A stretch of 64,000 nt of DNA from Coprinus comatus (lineage: Eukaryota > Basidiomycota > Agaricomycetes > Agaricales > Agaricaceae), in NCBI GenBank assembly GCA_034638255.1, contig JAWPGT010000005.1, positions 310,001 to 374,000 of the forward strand, read 5' to 3'. Positions 1 through 10,587 of this stretch are shown piece after piece. The notes below the pieces were generated by a model, which saw only the letters and a list, made by a program, of their open reading frames with translations, was not told the origin of the DNA and searched no databases. Positions within the stretch are counted from its first letter, which is position 1, and every line of letters begins with the position of its first letter. Both the position numbers and the translations under genes were made by a program.

Positions 1-2538
1 AAAAGCGGCGTAACAATTAGTTATTCCGCCACCTCCTGACTTCGGGCATTGAGTATATTGGAGGTTTGTTCCTGCAGCACCACCGAGCCTATAATTTTCA
101 TAAGCCACACAGCCTTGCAATTTTACGTTCACCAGCACCTGATGTGTGAGTCCCACATGCCAGCCCCGCCATTTTCCCCGTGAGGCTGCATAATGTTCCA
201 TTCCACTACAATTGCACCAGCAGCTGTGGATATATGAGAATATATGAAATACCATGTTAGCCATAATTTTGAGCAAACGTACCAGGTCCAATTGTCTGGA
301 ATATGATGTCTGTGATCTCAACTATGCCCTGGGATCCGGCAGTACCGACCCGCACAACAGGTTTAGGTTTGAATTGATTTTGGAAAGCATTCCCCTTTCC
401 TGCAATGACTGACCAGCCTTCACCCACAAGTCGTGTTCCTGCAGGGATGGTCAAAGTCGAAGTCACAATATAAGTGCCTGCATCCATGAAAATGATTTTA
501 CATCCAGCAAACTGGATTCAGCACATTAATATGACGTTCATCATGAATGATTCAACTGAATTAACACCCACCTTGTCAAGTACAGCTTGTAAAGCAGCTG
601 TGTCGTCACATTCACCATCTCCCTTGGCCCCATGGTCTTTGACACTAACAAATTGAGATGCAGCATAATCCGCGTACTGGGGATGGGGTTTTCCAAAGAT
701 TTTACCAGATCCATCAAGCAATACAGCGGGTTTATGTGCATTTACAATATTTCCTTGGGTGAATTGACCTACAGGATTTGTTCCAGCATACACATTACCT
801 TGTCCCCAACTCTGAATTGTAGTCGTACCCCCATTCAATACAACTTCTCCACCAACAACACCAACAGCGACAGGAACATTGACCAACTTGGCATTGTTGA
901 TTACCAACGATCCAGCAAGTGTACCGTTACTTGGCTTAGATGACCGTATAAAAATCAGAGTATCAGTTACAGTAGCGTCGATGATAGCCTCAGCTCCAGT
1001 TCCTTGTGTTTGTGCTGTAGTTCCTCCAGTGGACACGTCGAACCCAACCTGGCAATTATGGATGTTGAGATCCTGGAAGGTCCAACCTAGGTCCTTTTAG
1101 TTGGCATTGTATAACATATATATATGCGTACCCCAGTTCCAAACAGCAAATATACCCGTTTGTGCATTATTAATAGTGATGTTTCGAACAGTAAATCTTT
1201 CGTGGATGAAGCATTGTGAGCATTAATCCCTCCCGATACGATATCACCTACTGTTGATTTCCGACCCACATCCCAAATTTACCTACAAATAAGTTCGTAA
1301 CATATTAGCAATCACAGAAATAGTTGAACGGACCACCATTGAAGACAAGGTCCCCCATGAAACCACCACTATTCCATAGTCAGCCCTAAGTTTTGATATA
1401 TATAATTATCTACTCATGCCTTCCGTTTTCTATCCAGATTCCTAAGCCTTGTGTTAGTAAGGAAATTCCTTAGGGGTTTAATATTCATCTAATACCCTGA
1501 TGTACAGTGTTTGCTTCAGCAGACATTTCGAAGACGATATTCATCAATGATGTCGCTTGGGACACTTGCCAATGAATACCAGTGCCTTGAGACCTCTCTG
1601 CAGGAACCCTATTTGCAACTAATTAGAAGGTTCCAAGATGGTGGGTTGTCGTTTACCTGCGGACATCTATGATAAAGTTTCGCACCGATCGGAAGCTGGA
1701 AAGAGTGAGCCAATGAAAACAGAGCACAGAAAATGGCCCTCACAAATTGTTTTGGTTTATATAATACTGAGCTCCGCCACCTCCAGGTATATATGGGTTA
1801 GCATCTATGAAATGGTATGAGAATAAGTACTTTAACAAAAGTATGGTTTTACCAATGACTGCTATTCCCTCGAAAGATTCCGAAGCCAACAGGGTTGGTG
1901 GCTCTCGTGCATCACCTATGAGCTGAGTGTAATACAAAGCAATAATGGGAGTTGAAACTAGGTATGTCCTGTCAGGGGATGAGGCAGGGTAAGTAATTAT
2001 TCAAGAGGAAAAGGAAAAGAACTTGCCCTTTTGGGAAGAAAACGACAGCCGGCGTTGTGCTAGGGACAAGGGCACATATTAGTACAGAGCTAATACAGAA
2101 TCTAGACATCTTGGCCAGAGCTTACGTGGAGGAACCACAACTACCTCCACCACATCTATTTCCCATTTCGATTGCTGCACTGTAATTCTTCATCAACCTC
2201 GAGGGTACTGTCAGCTGGCATCTCACAAGCTTACTTGATTGCTGCAGTATCATCCGTTATACCATCACCTTTGGCACCAAAATCCTTTCGAAAACATTGG
2301 CTCTGAGTTCCACACTATAATAACAAGGAAGTACCTTGACATTCCTGAAAACCTGGTAGGTTGCTGGATTAGGATTTGTGGCAGCCGTTCCTTGGTGCTT
2401 GATATCCTGGAGCCAGAAGGGATCCCCTGGAGATGCAGTACCAGGTCCCAACGACCCAGTACATGCTGACCCAAGTACAAAAGTGGATATGAACAAGGAG
2501 AGCAATAGAAGAACCCCCTCAATTGGAGATTTGAACAT
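1..2538 (-). CDS. GH55 exo-beta-1,3-glucanase (3' end outside window)
   Basis: Secreted glucan 1,3-beta-glucosidase of family GH55, expected to release glucose or short products from beta-1,3-glucan outside the cell. The start at 2538 opens a signal peptide (VLLLLSLFISTFVLG). Two right-handed beta-helix entry motifs are visible, DFGAKGDGITDDTAAI near 2,280 and VKDHGAKGDGECDDTAALQ near 610, the two-helix layout of the family. Between them lie YYTQLIGDAREPPTLLAS, PYIPGGGGAQYYINQNN, GTGIHWQVSQATSLMNIVFE and FTVRNITINNAQTGIFAVWNW, all GH55 landmarks. The gene has many short introns; one near 1969-2026 appears to use a GC donor. The C-terminal part runs off the left edge. Another GH5 exo-glucanase lies 4.8 kb away. 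The family call is firm; substrate detail is inferred from the family. Confidence 0.9.
1969..2026 (-). other. Putative GC-AG intron in the GH55 gene
   Basis: On the minus strand the exon ending CCAAAAGG is followed by GCAAGT, and the next exon starts after CTGACAG. Joining them restores the family sequence FFPKGTYLVSTPII. No GT donor in the immediate vicinity gives this frame. GC-AG introns are a known minor class. Confidence 0.7.
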
Positions 2539-3075
2539 GGAAGAAATGAAATGAGGAGAAAAGAACTGTTAGCGCCAAAGTGCGTGTCCAGAAGTTTTCA
2601 AACTATACCTTCGCGGGAACTACACCCCTTGCAGTCTCCGGCGGTATTATCAGAATGATACCAATCTCGTTCCATCAGGTAATTTCTTATGAACAGGTAT
2701 GATCTGCGATGCAAATATAGGTGAAGACCTACCTCGAATGTTGAATTTGACGCGACGCCAGACGATTGATAAGGATAATTCAAAAGTTGTGGGGTATCAA
2801 AAGTAGACATACGTCATTGCTATCTTCTGCGGAAATATTATAGTTTAACAAGTTGCATGGTATTTCTTTGCCCTCTCGTGGATTTTTATACATACACGTG
2901 TGAGTTGACGGGTGAAGAAAAAAACGATTGACTCTATTCAAGTAAGGAGTGTAAGTTTAATAGATATAATTTAGTTTACGAGGCCAAGGATTTGAGTCCC
3001 ATCCACGATCTCATTAAAGAAACAAAATATGAATATATCTACACCTTCGTACTTGCTTGAGCTTCCATCTCGACA
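2539..3075. other. Intergenic, GH55 5' region
   Basis: This is the upstream region of the GH55 gene and the downstream region of the DUF6533 gene, both on the minus strand. It holds one short minus-strand frame (2598-2810) starting MSTFDTPQLLNYPYQS that resembles nothing I recognise. I see no other structure. Confidence 0.5.
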
Positions 3076-4517
3076 TTAATCTAGACAGGGCCATAAATTC
3101 AACTTTCTTCGGCGTGAGAAGGGAACAAGACCAACCTGAACTTTAACACCACCATCATATACTTCATCACTTTGCGTATCATGAGACTTAACGCCCGGCC
3201 GATAGTGTTGCAGGGGGATACTGAAATTGGGTGGATGTACACGGGATGAGCTGATGTTAAAGGCAGGGTGAGACCCAGAGGTGGGAGGGGTCTCTGTATT
3301 CAATGGACTGCGCAGATTAAGCACGAGTCGACAGCAAAGAACTTGCGAGAGGACCAGAGCCAAAAAAGCTGAAAAGAGCATGTTAAACACGGGTGTAAGT
3401 CGATGGAATTATTTGGTCGCTCACAATTGAGATTCTGGAGACTGGGATTGCTGTTCTGGATCATGAACGCAGCCTATATGGTGTTATTATCCGAAAAGAT
3501 TGATTAAGCAACATATCTCAAACACCCACGTTCAAAACGTTGACGGCAGCTACGGCCACAAAATAAAAAATTCCTTCTCTGAGGAATATAGTAACAATGT
3601 TGGAGCGAATGCCTGCCTCACGAAGCATAAACGCCTAGAGAATGTGTATGAGTTGATGGTACGAGGAAGATTATAATGATTGTATACCTTGGTGATTGTC
3701 ATACCAGTACATATCAAGTCAAAAGCAAGAGGTGCGAGCCAGAATCCACTGACAATATGCTTTCCAGGCTTGTCACTCGCAGTACAAGGCCCAGCCTCAC
3801 CAATAACAGGGAGGATCTGATGAACGCCCGAGATGGATACATAGAGGAGGAAACCAGTCTCGCCCAGTATCATCGCGCCCAGTAGGAGTGCAACCCAAAG
3901 CTTTTTATTCAAGAATGCATACGTCCGGATAGCAAGAATTGCCTCTGAAGATGATATAGTCAATATGATGAAGTTGGGACAATACTATCTTGCACTAACC
4001 AGAACCCAAAACGACCCACATACAAGTTCCTGCGATCAAGTAATGGCTGTTACGAGATAAGCTCCGTGTATAGGATTTAGTAAGAGAAATAGTTACAGTG
4101 TTTTGCATCGAGAAGCAGTGAACTCGGAATTAAACAGCCAAAGATTGATTGAAAAACATATGAGCCCATAGTATCTTGTCCATAAATACAGACATTTTAT
4201 CATGGACCACTCTCGTTTCCATATTCGACTCCACTCCACTAGCAGGGGTCATTACTTTAGCATTGTTATAAAATGAGAAAATAGCGTACGCACTCTTTAT
4301 ACATGAAAGCCAATCCCAAACCGCAAGGGTCATCTAAATTTCCTCGTGAATTGTGGAATACTTAGGATTGACATAAAATTTTACACACCATGGACGATGT
4401 ATAAACTTGGAGGACATGGATCAACTGCAAGCCCTCCGCTATCGCATTTGTCAAGGCTGGATCACCACCACTGACGGTTGCCGCCGCCGCAAGATTGACT
4501 GCCGTTAATCCAGACAT
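3076..4517 (-). CDS. DUF6533 multi-pass membrane protein
   Basis: A member of the large basidiomycete DUF6533 family of predicted seven-helix membrane proteins of unknown function. I assembled it from about seven exons starting at ATG 4517 (MSGLTAVNLAAAATVSGG). The DUF6533 core reads MTLAVWDWLSCIKMEW, then SRIWKREWSMIKCLYLWTRY and GLICFSINLWLF. The next landmarks are AGTCMWVVLGSEAILAIRTY, the helix LWVALLLGAMILGETGFLLY, the segment SGFWLAPLAFDLICTGMTI, and the C-terminal FNMLFSAFLALVLSQVLCCR followed by LVLNLR, which are typical of the family. The polar tail ends at the TAA at 3076. The family often occurs in many divergent copies per genome. No function can be assigned from sequence. Confidence 0.78.
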
Positions 4518-5826
4518 AGTTGGGAACTGGGGTCTTCAACAAGAGTGTGAAGCTCGAACTTAAATGCCTCTCCTCTTTTACGCTAACCGCCGGTTTTGGT
4601 ATCCAATCAGATTATAGTTCGCGAAAACAAAACGAACGATCCTGGAAGAAGATGTACAAGCAAGGTACGACACATGAGCTAGACTTTTTGTAGACCGTTA
4701 CATTGAACTGGTCCTCCTAATTTGTCCTACTGGCCACACGAAAATTGCCTAACGGGGGAGTTGGCAACTGTTGTTTGTTGCCCTGTTTTTCTTGTTGCCT
4801 TGTTGACCTCATCGATCGTCGATTGTACAACACGAATAAGTATGGTTTGATATGATACATTGTCTAGATTTATGGTTGTATACTTTCTCCGGTTTTGCTG
4901 GAACCATCCGAAACCGATTTTGTATTCCGAGATAGTAAAGATAAACCGGTTGACGCTTCTTGCAGAACTATTACAAAAACGTTTCGTCTACTCATTGGGG
5001 GTTTCCCGTGAACTGGTTAGAATTTAGTGCAGCATCCGCCCTACCAAAAAATGTAACACAAATTTATCATCTTATATGACAATTCAAAGATCAGGTACGA
5101 TTAACTCTGCGGACAAGGCGGACAAAGAGCTGCAAGATTTAGTCAGATTGGTATTTCACTCATTTCCTTGTTGAGCGAATGGCCAGATGGATCGTCAACC
5201 ACATTCCCCTTTAAACACTGTTAAGTGATCTCGCGGGTGATCGTAAGGTCCATGCTTCCTTATGCTTCCTGAGACTTCATAATACACTCTACACTATTCT
5301 ACAACCGTGGCGTTTAACACCCCAACCACGAAGTTTACTAAATCAGACCTTCCCGGTTGTAATATACCACACATAGCGGTGGGCCTTGCACTATACACCC
5401 ACGTGTTATTGCACTTTCCCAGCCCTTTCTTGTACATTTGTGGCTCCACATATATATTGTTCCGATTGATCAATTAGGACTAGATGTTGAGGCCTGGAAT
5501 TAGATCACGGGTTTGTGGTGTCAGACGAGTGGCAGAAGTAGATGACCAGGAATCGAATTCAGAATCTAGCCTGAGAGAAGATGACCTTTTGGTTACCTTT
5601 GTCGAGTTGTCACATTTGCGGTCGAGCTATGGTATACTTGACAAATGATTTTGGTAACTTGAATGGGATTGCCGTAACTAGTCGCCGTAACTACCAAGTC
5701 CTGTGACTTTCAGATAAGTGATCTTCCCTGATTAATCGATTATGTAGTCAGTCGTATCCGATAAAACCAGGAAATTGAGATGGTTTCGTTCCCGAAAATC
5801 CTCATTCCGACCACCCAAATACCATC
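4518..5826. other. Large intergenic region between divergent genes
   Basis: This 1.3 kb separates the divergent DUF6533 and NmrA-like genes and is the longest gene-free stretch in the window. No coding frame over 60 codons was found. It has a TATATATATT run near 5450 and two small direct repeats: ATGCTTCCT twice near 5,252-5,270 and GCCGTAACTA twice at 5671 and 5684. It probably holds both promoters. I see no RNA gene. Confidence 0.5.
5671..5693. repeat. 10-bp direct repeat upstream of NmrA-like gene
   Basis: GCCGTAACTA occurs at 5671-5680 and again at 5684-5693 with a three-base spacer, about 135 bp before the NmrA-like start codon. It could be a transcription-factor site pair or chance. 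Confidence 0.45.
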
Positions 5827-6945
5827 ATGTCCAAGTTAATCGTTGTTACAGGTGCAACTGGCCAGTAAGTCTCACGACTACTTTTACTTCTCCCAGACTA
5901 ACATTAGAACACCTTGTTAGACAGGGCGGATCAGTTGTTGATTTCTTGCTCAAGGAGCCAGCTGGGACTTTCAAAATACGGGGTGTCACTAGAAACCCTG
6001 CCTCTCCAGCAGCCCAGGCCCTTACAGCGAGAGGTGTCGAAGTGGTTAAGGCAGATTTGGGTTCCCTCCATGAAACTATCGCTGCCTTCTCCGGGGCATG
6101 GGGTATCTATGGTGTTACTCAATTCTATGAGCACGGTTATGATGGCGAACAACTTCACGGAAAAAACATTGTCGAAGCAACCAAAGCGGTTGGCGCCAAA
6201 CATATTGTGTGGTCCACAGTTGAAGGACGAGAAGGAGAATGTCGCGCTATCAGCTGGACCTCAAAAGCCGTAATTGAAGACCAAATCATCAAATCAGGTA
6301 TCCCCTATACCTTCGTTCACATCCCGATGTACTACGAGAACTTCTGGACAAGTTTTTTCGCCCCACAATATAGCGCTGAGAAAGGATTCTACTGGAATGT
6401 CGGTTTCCTCCCCGACAAGCCAATTTTTGCTTATAGCGTCGCTGATCACGGTGCATGGGTGGTACCTGCTTTCCGGGAACCTGAAGTTTACGCAGGTCAA
6501 TATTGATTATTATTGGAAGAATTTAACAGGATATTGAAAATTCGTATTTCAACAGGAAAGCGCATCAAGATCGTTGCCGATTTCATCTCGTTACGCGATA
6601 TCGTCACTCGATTCAGCGAAGTTACAGGAGAGAAAGCATCACTAGCGCTAGAACTTACCCCAGAGCAATTTGAGGCCTCGCGATATGCTGATCATCCTGC
6701 AGCAGAGTTGATGTATTACTCATGGGAATTTGTGGCGCGTGCTGGACCAGATAGTGGCGTGCGAGTAAGTGGTGTTCTTTAGTCCTAGATTCCATTTCCA
6801 ACATTTCTTTGTGCAGGACAAAACTCAGACATTGTCAATTTATCCTCAAGCCAAGTCCTATAAAGAATGGGTCAAGGATAGTACACTCGTTAAGGAACTC
6901 GTGGCCAAATTGAAGGCCGAAGCTGTAGCTTCAGTCGAGATTTAA
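5827..6945 (+). CDS. NmrA-like NAD(P)-binding protein
   Basis: Atypical short-chain dehydrogenase of the NmrA/isoflavone-reductase-like group, predicted to bind NAD(P) through a Rossmann fold. It may act as a redox sensor or reductase. Four exons (5827-5864, 5921-6495, 6556-6764, 6817-6945) sum to 951 bases, giving 316 residues. The N-terminus MSKLIVVTGATGQQGGSVVD carries the glycine-rich GATGxQGG dinucleotide-binding motif at residues 8-15. Further NmrA features are RGVTRNP, VEVVKADLGS and AKHIVWSTVEG. The catalytic Tyr-x-x-x-Lys of classical SDRs is not evident, as is usual for NmrA proteins. No pathway partner lies next to it, so the substrate is unknown. Confidence 0.88.
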
Positions 6946-7319
6946 TACACTTGACTGTAACCCTAGAGTATAATTGCACAAAAACGATGTTTCATACGTC
7001 CGAGACATTGATTCAACTCTTCAGTTTCAGTAAGTATGTTCTACTCATTTTAAGACAATCACATTGTCTGATAAAGCAAGGAGCGATATAGATTGTTTAC
7101 GAGGTCAATGTATATGTAATAAGATGATATACTTCAAAGGAATGGATAATGTTAGACTATAGTCCGAGAGTGTTCATGTAAGAAAAAAAAGTGGAAAAAT
7201 AAGGGGGTGTAAAACAGAGGGTATTGATATCCCTATTAACAACCGAGAGTATTATTGTCCATTTACTAGTGAAAACGGGAGTTCTAGAAGCGTTCTTCAA
7301 TATTCATAACCAATGGTGT
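6946..7319. other. Convergent intergenic region
   Basis: AT-rich 3' region between the convergent NmrA-like (+) and GH5 (-) genes. It should contain both polyadenylation regions. I see no gene or repeat in it. Confidence 0.5.
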
Positions 7320-10088
7320 TTATGCTGGTGTAATCGCAGGGTTAGGTATGCGTTCTCTGCGAACGGCTCCTCCACAGAACGGTGAAGGAGGAGCAACCGT
7401 CGGGTCCACCCAGGGATCAAGATATGTGCATCCCGGTATTTCAGCTACAAATCCGGCATTATCGGCCGGATTGTTCCAGCCAGTACCGGCATCCACGGTT
7501 GGTGTGGCTGAACCACTGGCCGCAGTGAGTGTTGGAGGAGATAAAGTTGGAATAGGACCTGTAGCAGTATACGATGGTAGGAGTGATACAGGACCTGCAC
7601 GACTGAGTGTAGCTGGCGGCCAAGCAATAGCTTCGGTTGCAGCTGGGGGCATATCTCCTGCTCCAACCCCACCGGTTTGCCAGGATTTAAGAGGTGGCTG
7701 CCAGGGGCTAGTGTTGCCACAAGTACCTGTAGCTTCGCGAGGGTCTTTTGGCATCCATCCATTATCGAGGCCAAGTTTGTATGACCAGGCAGGAGTTTCG
7801 ACCTTGCCCGAAGCAAGAGAATCACCGATTTTCCAAGTCCAGAAGAAATAATTCTATACAGCGATGTTATATTCATTGCTTTGTGATAAAAAAATATGTC
7901 TCACCTGAAGTGCATCCATGCTAGCCAAGGCGAAGTTTTTGACGTCGTCCTTCATTTTTTGATCCCACTTTTTCCAATCTGTCCAACGCTCGCAGCTTCC
8001 GATACGAGGATAGGTACCGCCAGCACTATAGTCTCCTTCGTATCGAGTACCCAGGTTTACGCCATTGAGATAAAGTCCACAGTCTGTTACAGCGTTACTA
8101 AATTCACCAGCATTTGTCAAACCGAAGTCCCTCATTGATGCATTTACCGCTGATCCCCAGTTTTGGCATGGTACCGTTGCGTATGTTCCCATATCAGCAT
8201 CAGATTGACCGTTGAAAGCAATGTAAGGATGGGAATCAAGGGTGACACGATCAGCGTTAGGCATAACGTCAACCCATTGACTACGTGATAAGAAAGCATC
8301 ATGAATAGAAATCCATGGACCGTTGCCTTCGCCTGTTCCACCAGCAGCTCGAATAATTTTGTAGGCTTCCATATAACTAATGGATTACAGGATATCAGTG
8401 TTGGAAACTGTGATTAACCAATATCGCTTACAATCGAGCCAAAGCGTCTTGACCAAAGGTAGGTGCGAATGGTTCGTTGATGATGCCGAATATGGTTACC
8501 ACGTCTTTATATTGTGGTTGGGAGATAAACTCGGCTATAACTCGAATGATATCCAAAGCACGTTGTGCGTTCGCATAACCCATTGGCCCGATGAGGAAGC
8601 CGGTTGGTCCAAGCCTACCTGAGTGGTTCCATCCATTTTGACTTCCAGGCATAGTGTGTAAATCAAGATTGATTCTGATACCATATTTGCGAGCCCACTT
8701 GATTGCTTTAAGGAAGTATCTGCATGGATGTTTGGGAATTTTCTTGGTAATGGTTTTAGAAGATAACTTACTGCCAGGAAACGTGTGGAAGGAAAGGCTC
8801 AGTGCCGCGAGTTTCGACGGCCCAGTGGCCGATTGGTATACGCACATAATTTAGACCTGCACTAGCAATTTCCGCAAAGTCTTGCTCGGTCTATGGCGGG
8901 GTGTCAGGAATCAATGAAAGTGTGAATTTGGGGAAAAACCTACAATAAATGTTTTGTAGTGTTCTTCCAACTGATTAATACCTCCCTTAGCAACATCAGC
9001 ACGCATAGCCTCAGAGAGCGTCCACTCATCAACAACGGGCACTGCATTACCGAGATATTGCTCGTAGAGCGCCGGGGTACTGAGAAATGTTGTCTAGTGT
9101 GATACCTGATGTGGTAAATGGTACTCACATGAACTGTTTAGGGATAATGGTTAAACGTCATGACTGATTGGGTAACTTTTTTTTTAAAAACTTACGGGTT
9201 CAGTATTGAGCCAACCGCCGATGTTTACACTAATTGCTTTCTAGTGAGTAGGTAGTTTGCACAAGGAGAAGAGACCAACCCTCTGATCTTGTCAATACCA
9301 TAGTTGAAGGTTTCATTTAATGCTGGTGACCATGATTGAGCGCGAGCCCCATTGTTGAAGGGATCTTCTTCGTCATCGTACCAATAACCACCAAATGAGT
9401 TCTTGTAAGTGAACTTTGTGCCGTCTTCCATTGTTATTTGGCTTCCATCGCCCCCCGTAACAATGCGCGTAACAGCTGTTGTACCGGGTCTAGCGGCAGT
9501 TGTGGAGCCAGTGGAGGAGTCACTATCGTTCTGCGCATCTTCTGAGGATGACCGTGGGCGGATGACAGCAAAATATACGGGAATGATGACAGCAAGAATG
9601 ACTAGAATGAGACCCGCAAGTATACCTAATATGAGAATTTTTCTACGGGATTTGCTTGCTGGGGCACCATATACTGCACGTTTTTCTTCAAGCATTCGGC
9701 TGGATTGGCCGACTGAAGACAATGGCACAGCATCCCGGCTGCCATAATAGGAATCATTGGGATCGTCGCGGTAGCCTCCTCTTTGGTCGTTGAGTGCGAA
9801 TACGGATGCATTATAATCCTGATTATTTTGCGAATTTATTGTATTGTGAGATGATGTAAAGGACTCGCGGTGGTGAAGACCGGGGTCGTCGTAGAGAGCC
9901 GTTCCAAGGAAGCGAGGAGCAGCACCTGGAGGAACTGCGTCGGGGCCACCGTAGTTTTGCTCCGTATTGAAGGAGGTGAGGCGTGGGTCTGGAGAGGGTG
10001 GTTCATTAAAAAGACCATGATTCCGTTGATCTTCTGAAGTGAGCGGAAGAGGATCGTAGGGAATATTACGGGATGGATCGGTGGCCAT
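7320..10088 (-). CDS. GH5 exo-beta-1,3-glucanase, type II membrane-anchored
   Basis: Family GH5 (subfamily 9 type) glucan 1,3-beta-glucosidase, a cell-wall glucan-trimming or remodelling enzyme. The first 150 residues are a polar, low-complexity cytosolic tail. A single membrane helix follows at about 151-175 ([20 protein letters not shown]), then a Ser/Thr linker and the catalytic domain. Catalytic landmarks in order: [55 protein letters not shown] with the proton-donor Glu, DSHPYIAF, and [12 protein letters not shown] with the nucleophile Glu, then [11 protein letters not shown]-terminal Pro/Thr-rich stretch follows. The tandem upstream neighbour is EAF1, 0.5 kb away. The start at 10088 is the ATG that opens the long tail. 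The GH5 call is firm; the topology is inferred. Confidence 0.92.
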
Positions 10089-10587
10089 GATGGCAGGCCT
10101 GTTCAGAAGTCAGTCGTGAGTGTCACTGACACAAAAGGGAAAGGGTATGAGGGAGAGGGGGAAAAGGAGAGAGTGATGGTGGTAGCGAGCAAAGCAAGAC
10201 AACTTTGCTGGGAATTTGCCGTTGCCTAGCCTGCTGGGCGGCTGATGTTACCGCTTGTGTCACACCAGGCCTGTCTATCCCAGTCATCGCCCGTTCTGAC
10301 ATATAGCTACTACCTTAATCAGTGTCAACTATGTTAGGGGATGCCTGGCGAGTAATTGTTTGCCGAACCTCTTCAATCACTTGCTGATCAGTCTCGCCTA
10401 GTTACACACTGCCTTGGCTGTCTCATACCCACTTGTCACGCTGTGTCACAACGGCCCTCGCTCACCGTCTTTTGCCGTAAACCAATTCTTGGGGCATTCA
10501 CACGAACTACGCCGTAGTGAAGACCAACTAAATGACAAGCGAAGTCGTGTGCAAGCTATTTTAAACACGATATATTACACTAATGAC
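10089..10587. other. Intergenic, GH5 promoter and EAF1 3' region
   Basis: About 500 bp between two minus-strand genes. It must contain the EAF1 terminator and the GH5 promoter. The stretch just upstream of the GH5 start is purine-rich on the plus strand (GGGAAAGGG, GAGGGAGAGGGGG). A short plus-strand frame here has no family resemblance. No other structure was seen. Confidence 0.5.

Noticed and set aside
2598..2810. 70-codon minus-strand frame starting MSTFDTPQLLNYPYQS
   Set aside because: A GTAGGT donor follows the first 26 codons but no continuing exon is visible; no homology recognised. Could be an unrecognised first exon, but not supportable.
5530..5600. tRNA-like B-box (GAATTCGATTCC on the minus strand)
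   Set aside because: No matching A box or cloverleaf stems could be drawn around it, and the B box deviates at its first positions.
7348..7851. 167-codon plus-strand frame over the GH5 C-terminus
   Set aside because: Antisense shadow of the Pro/Thr-rich tail of the GH5 gene.
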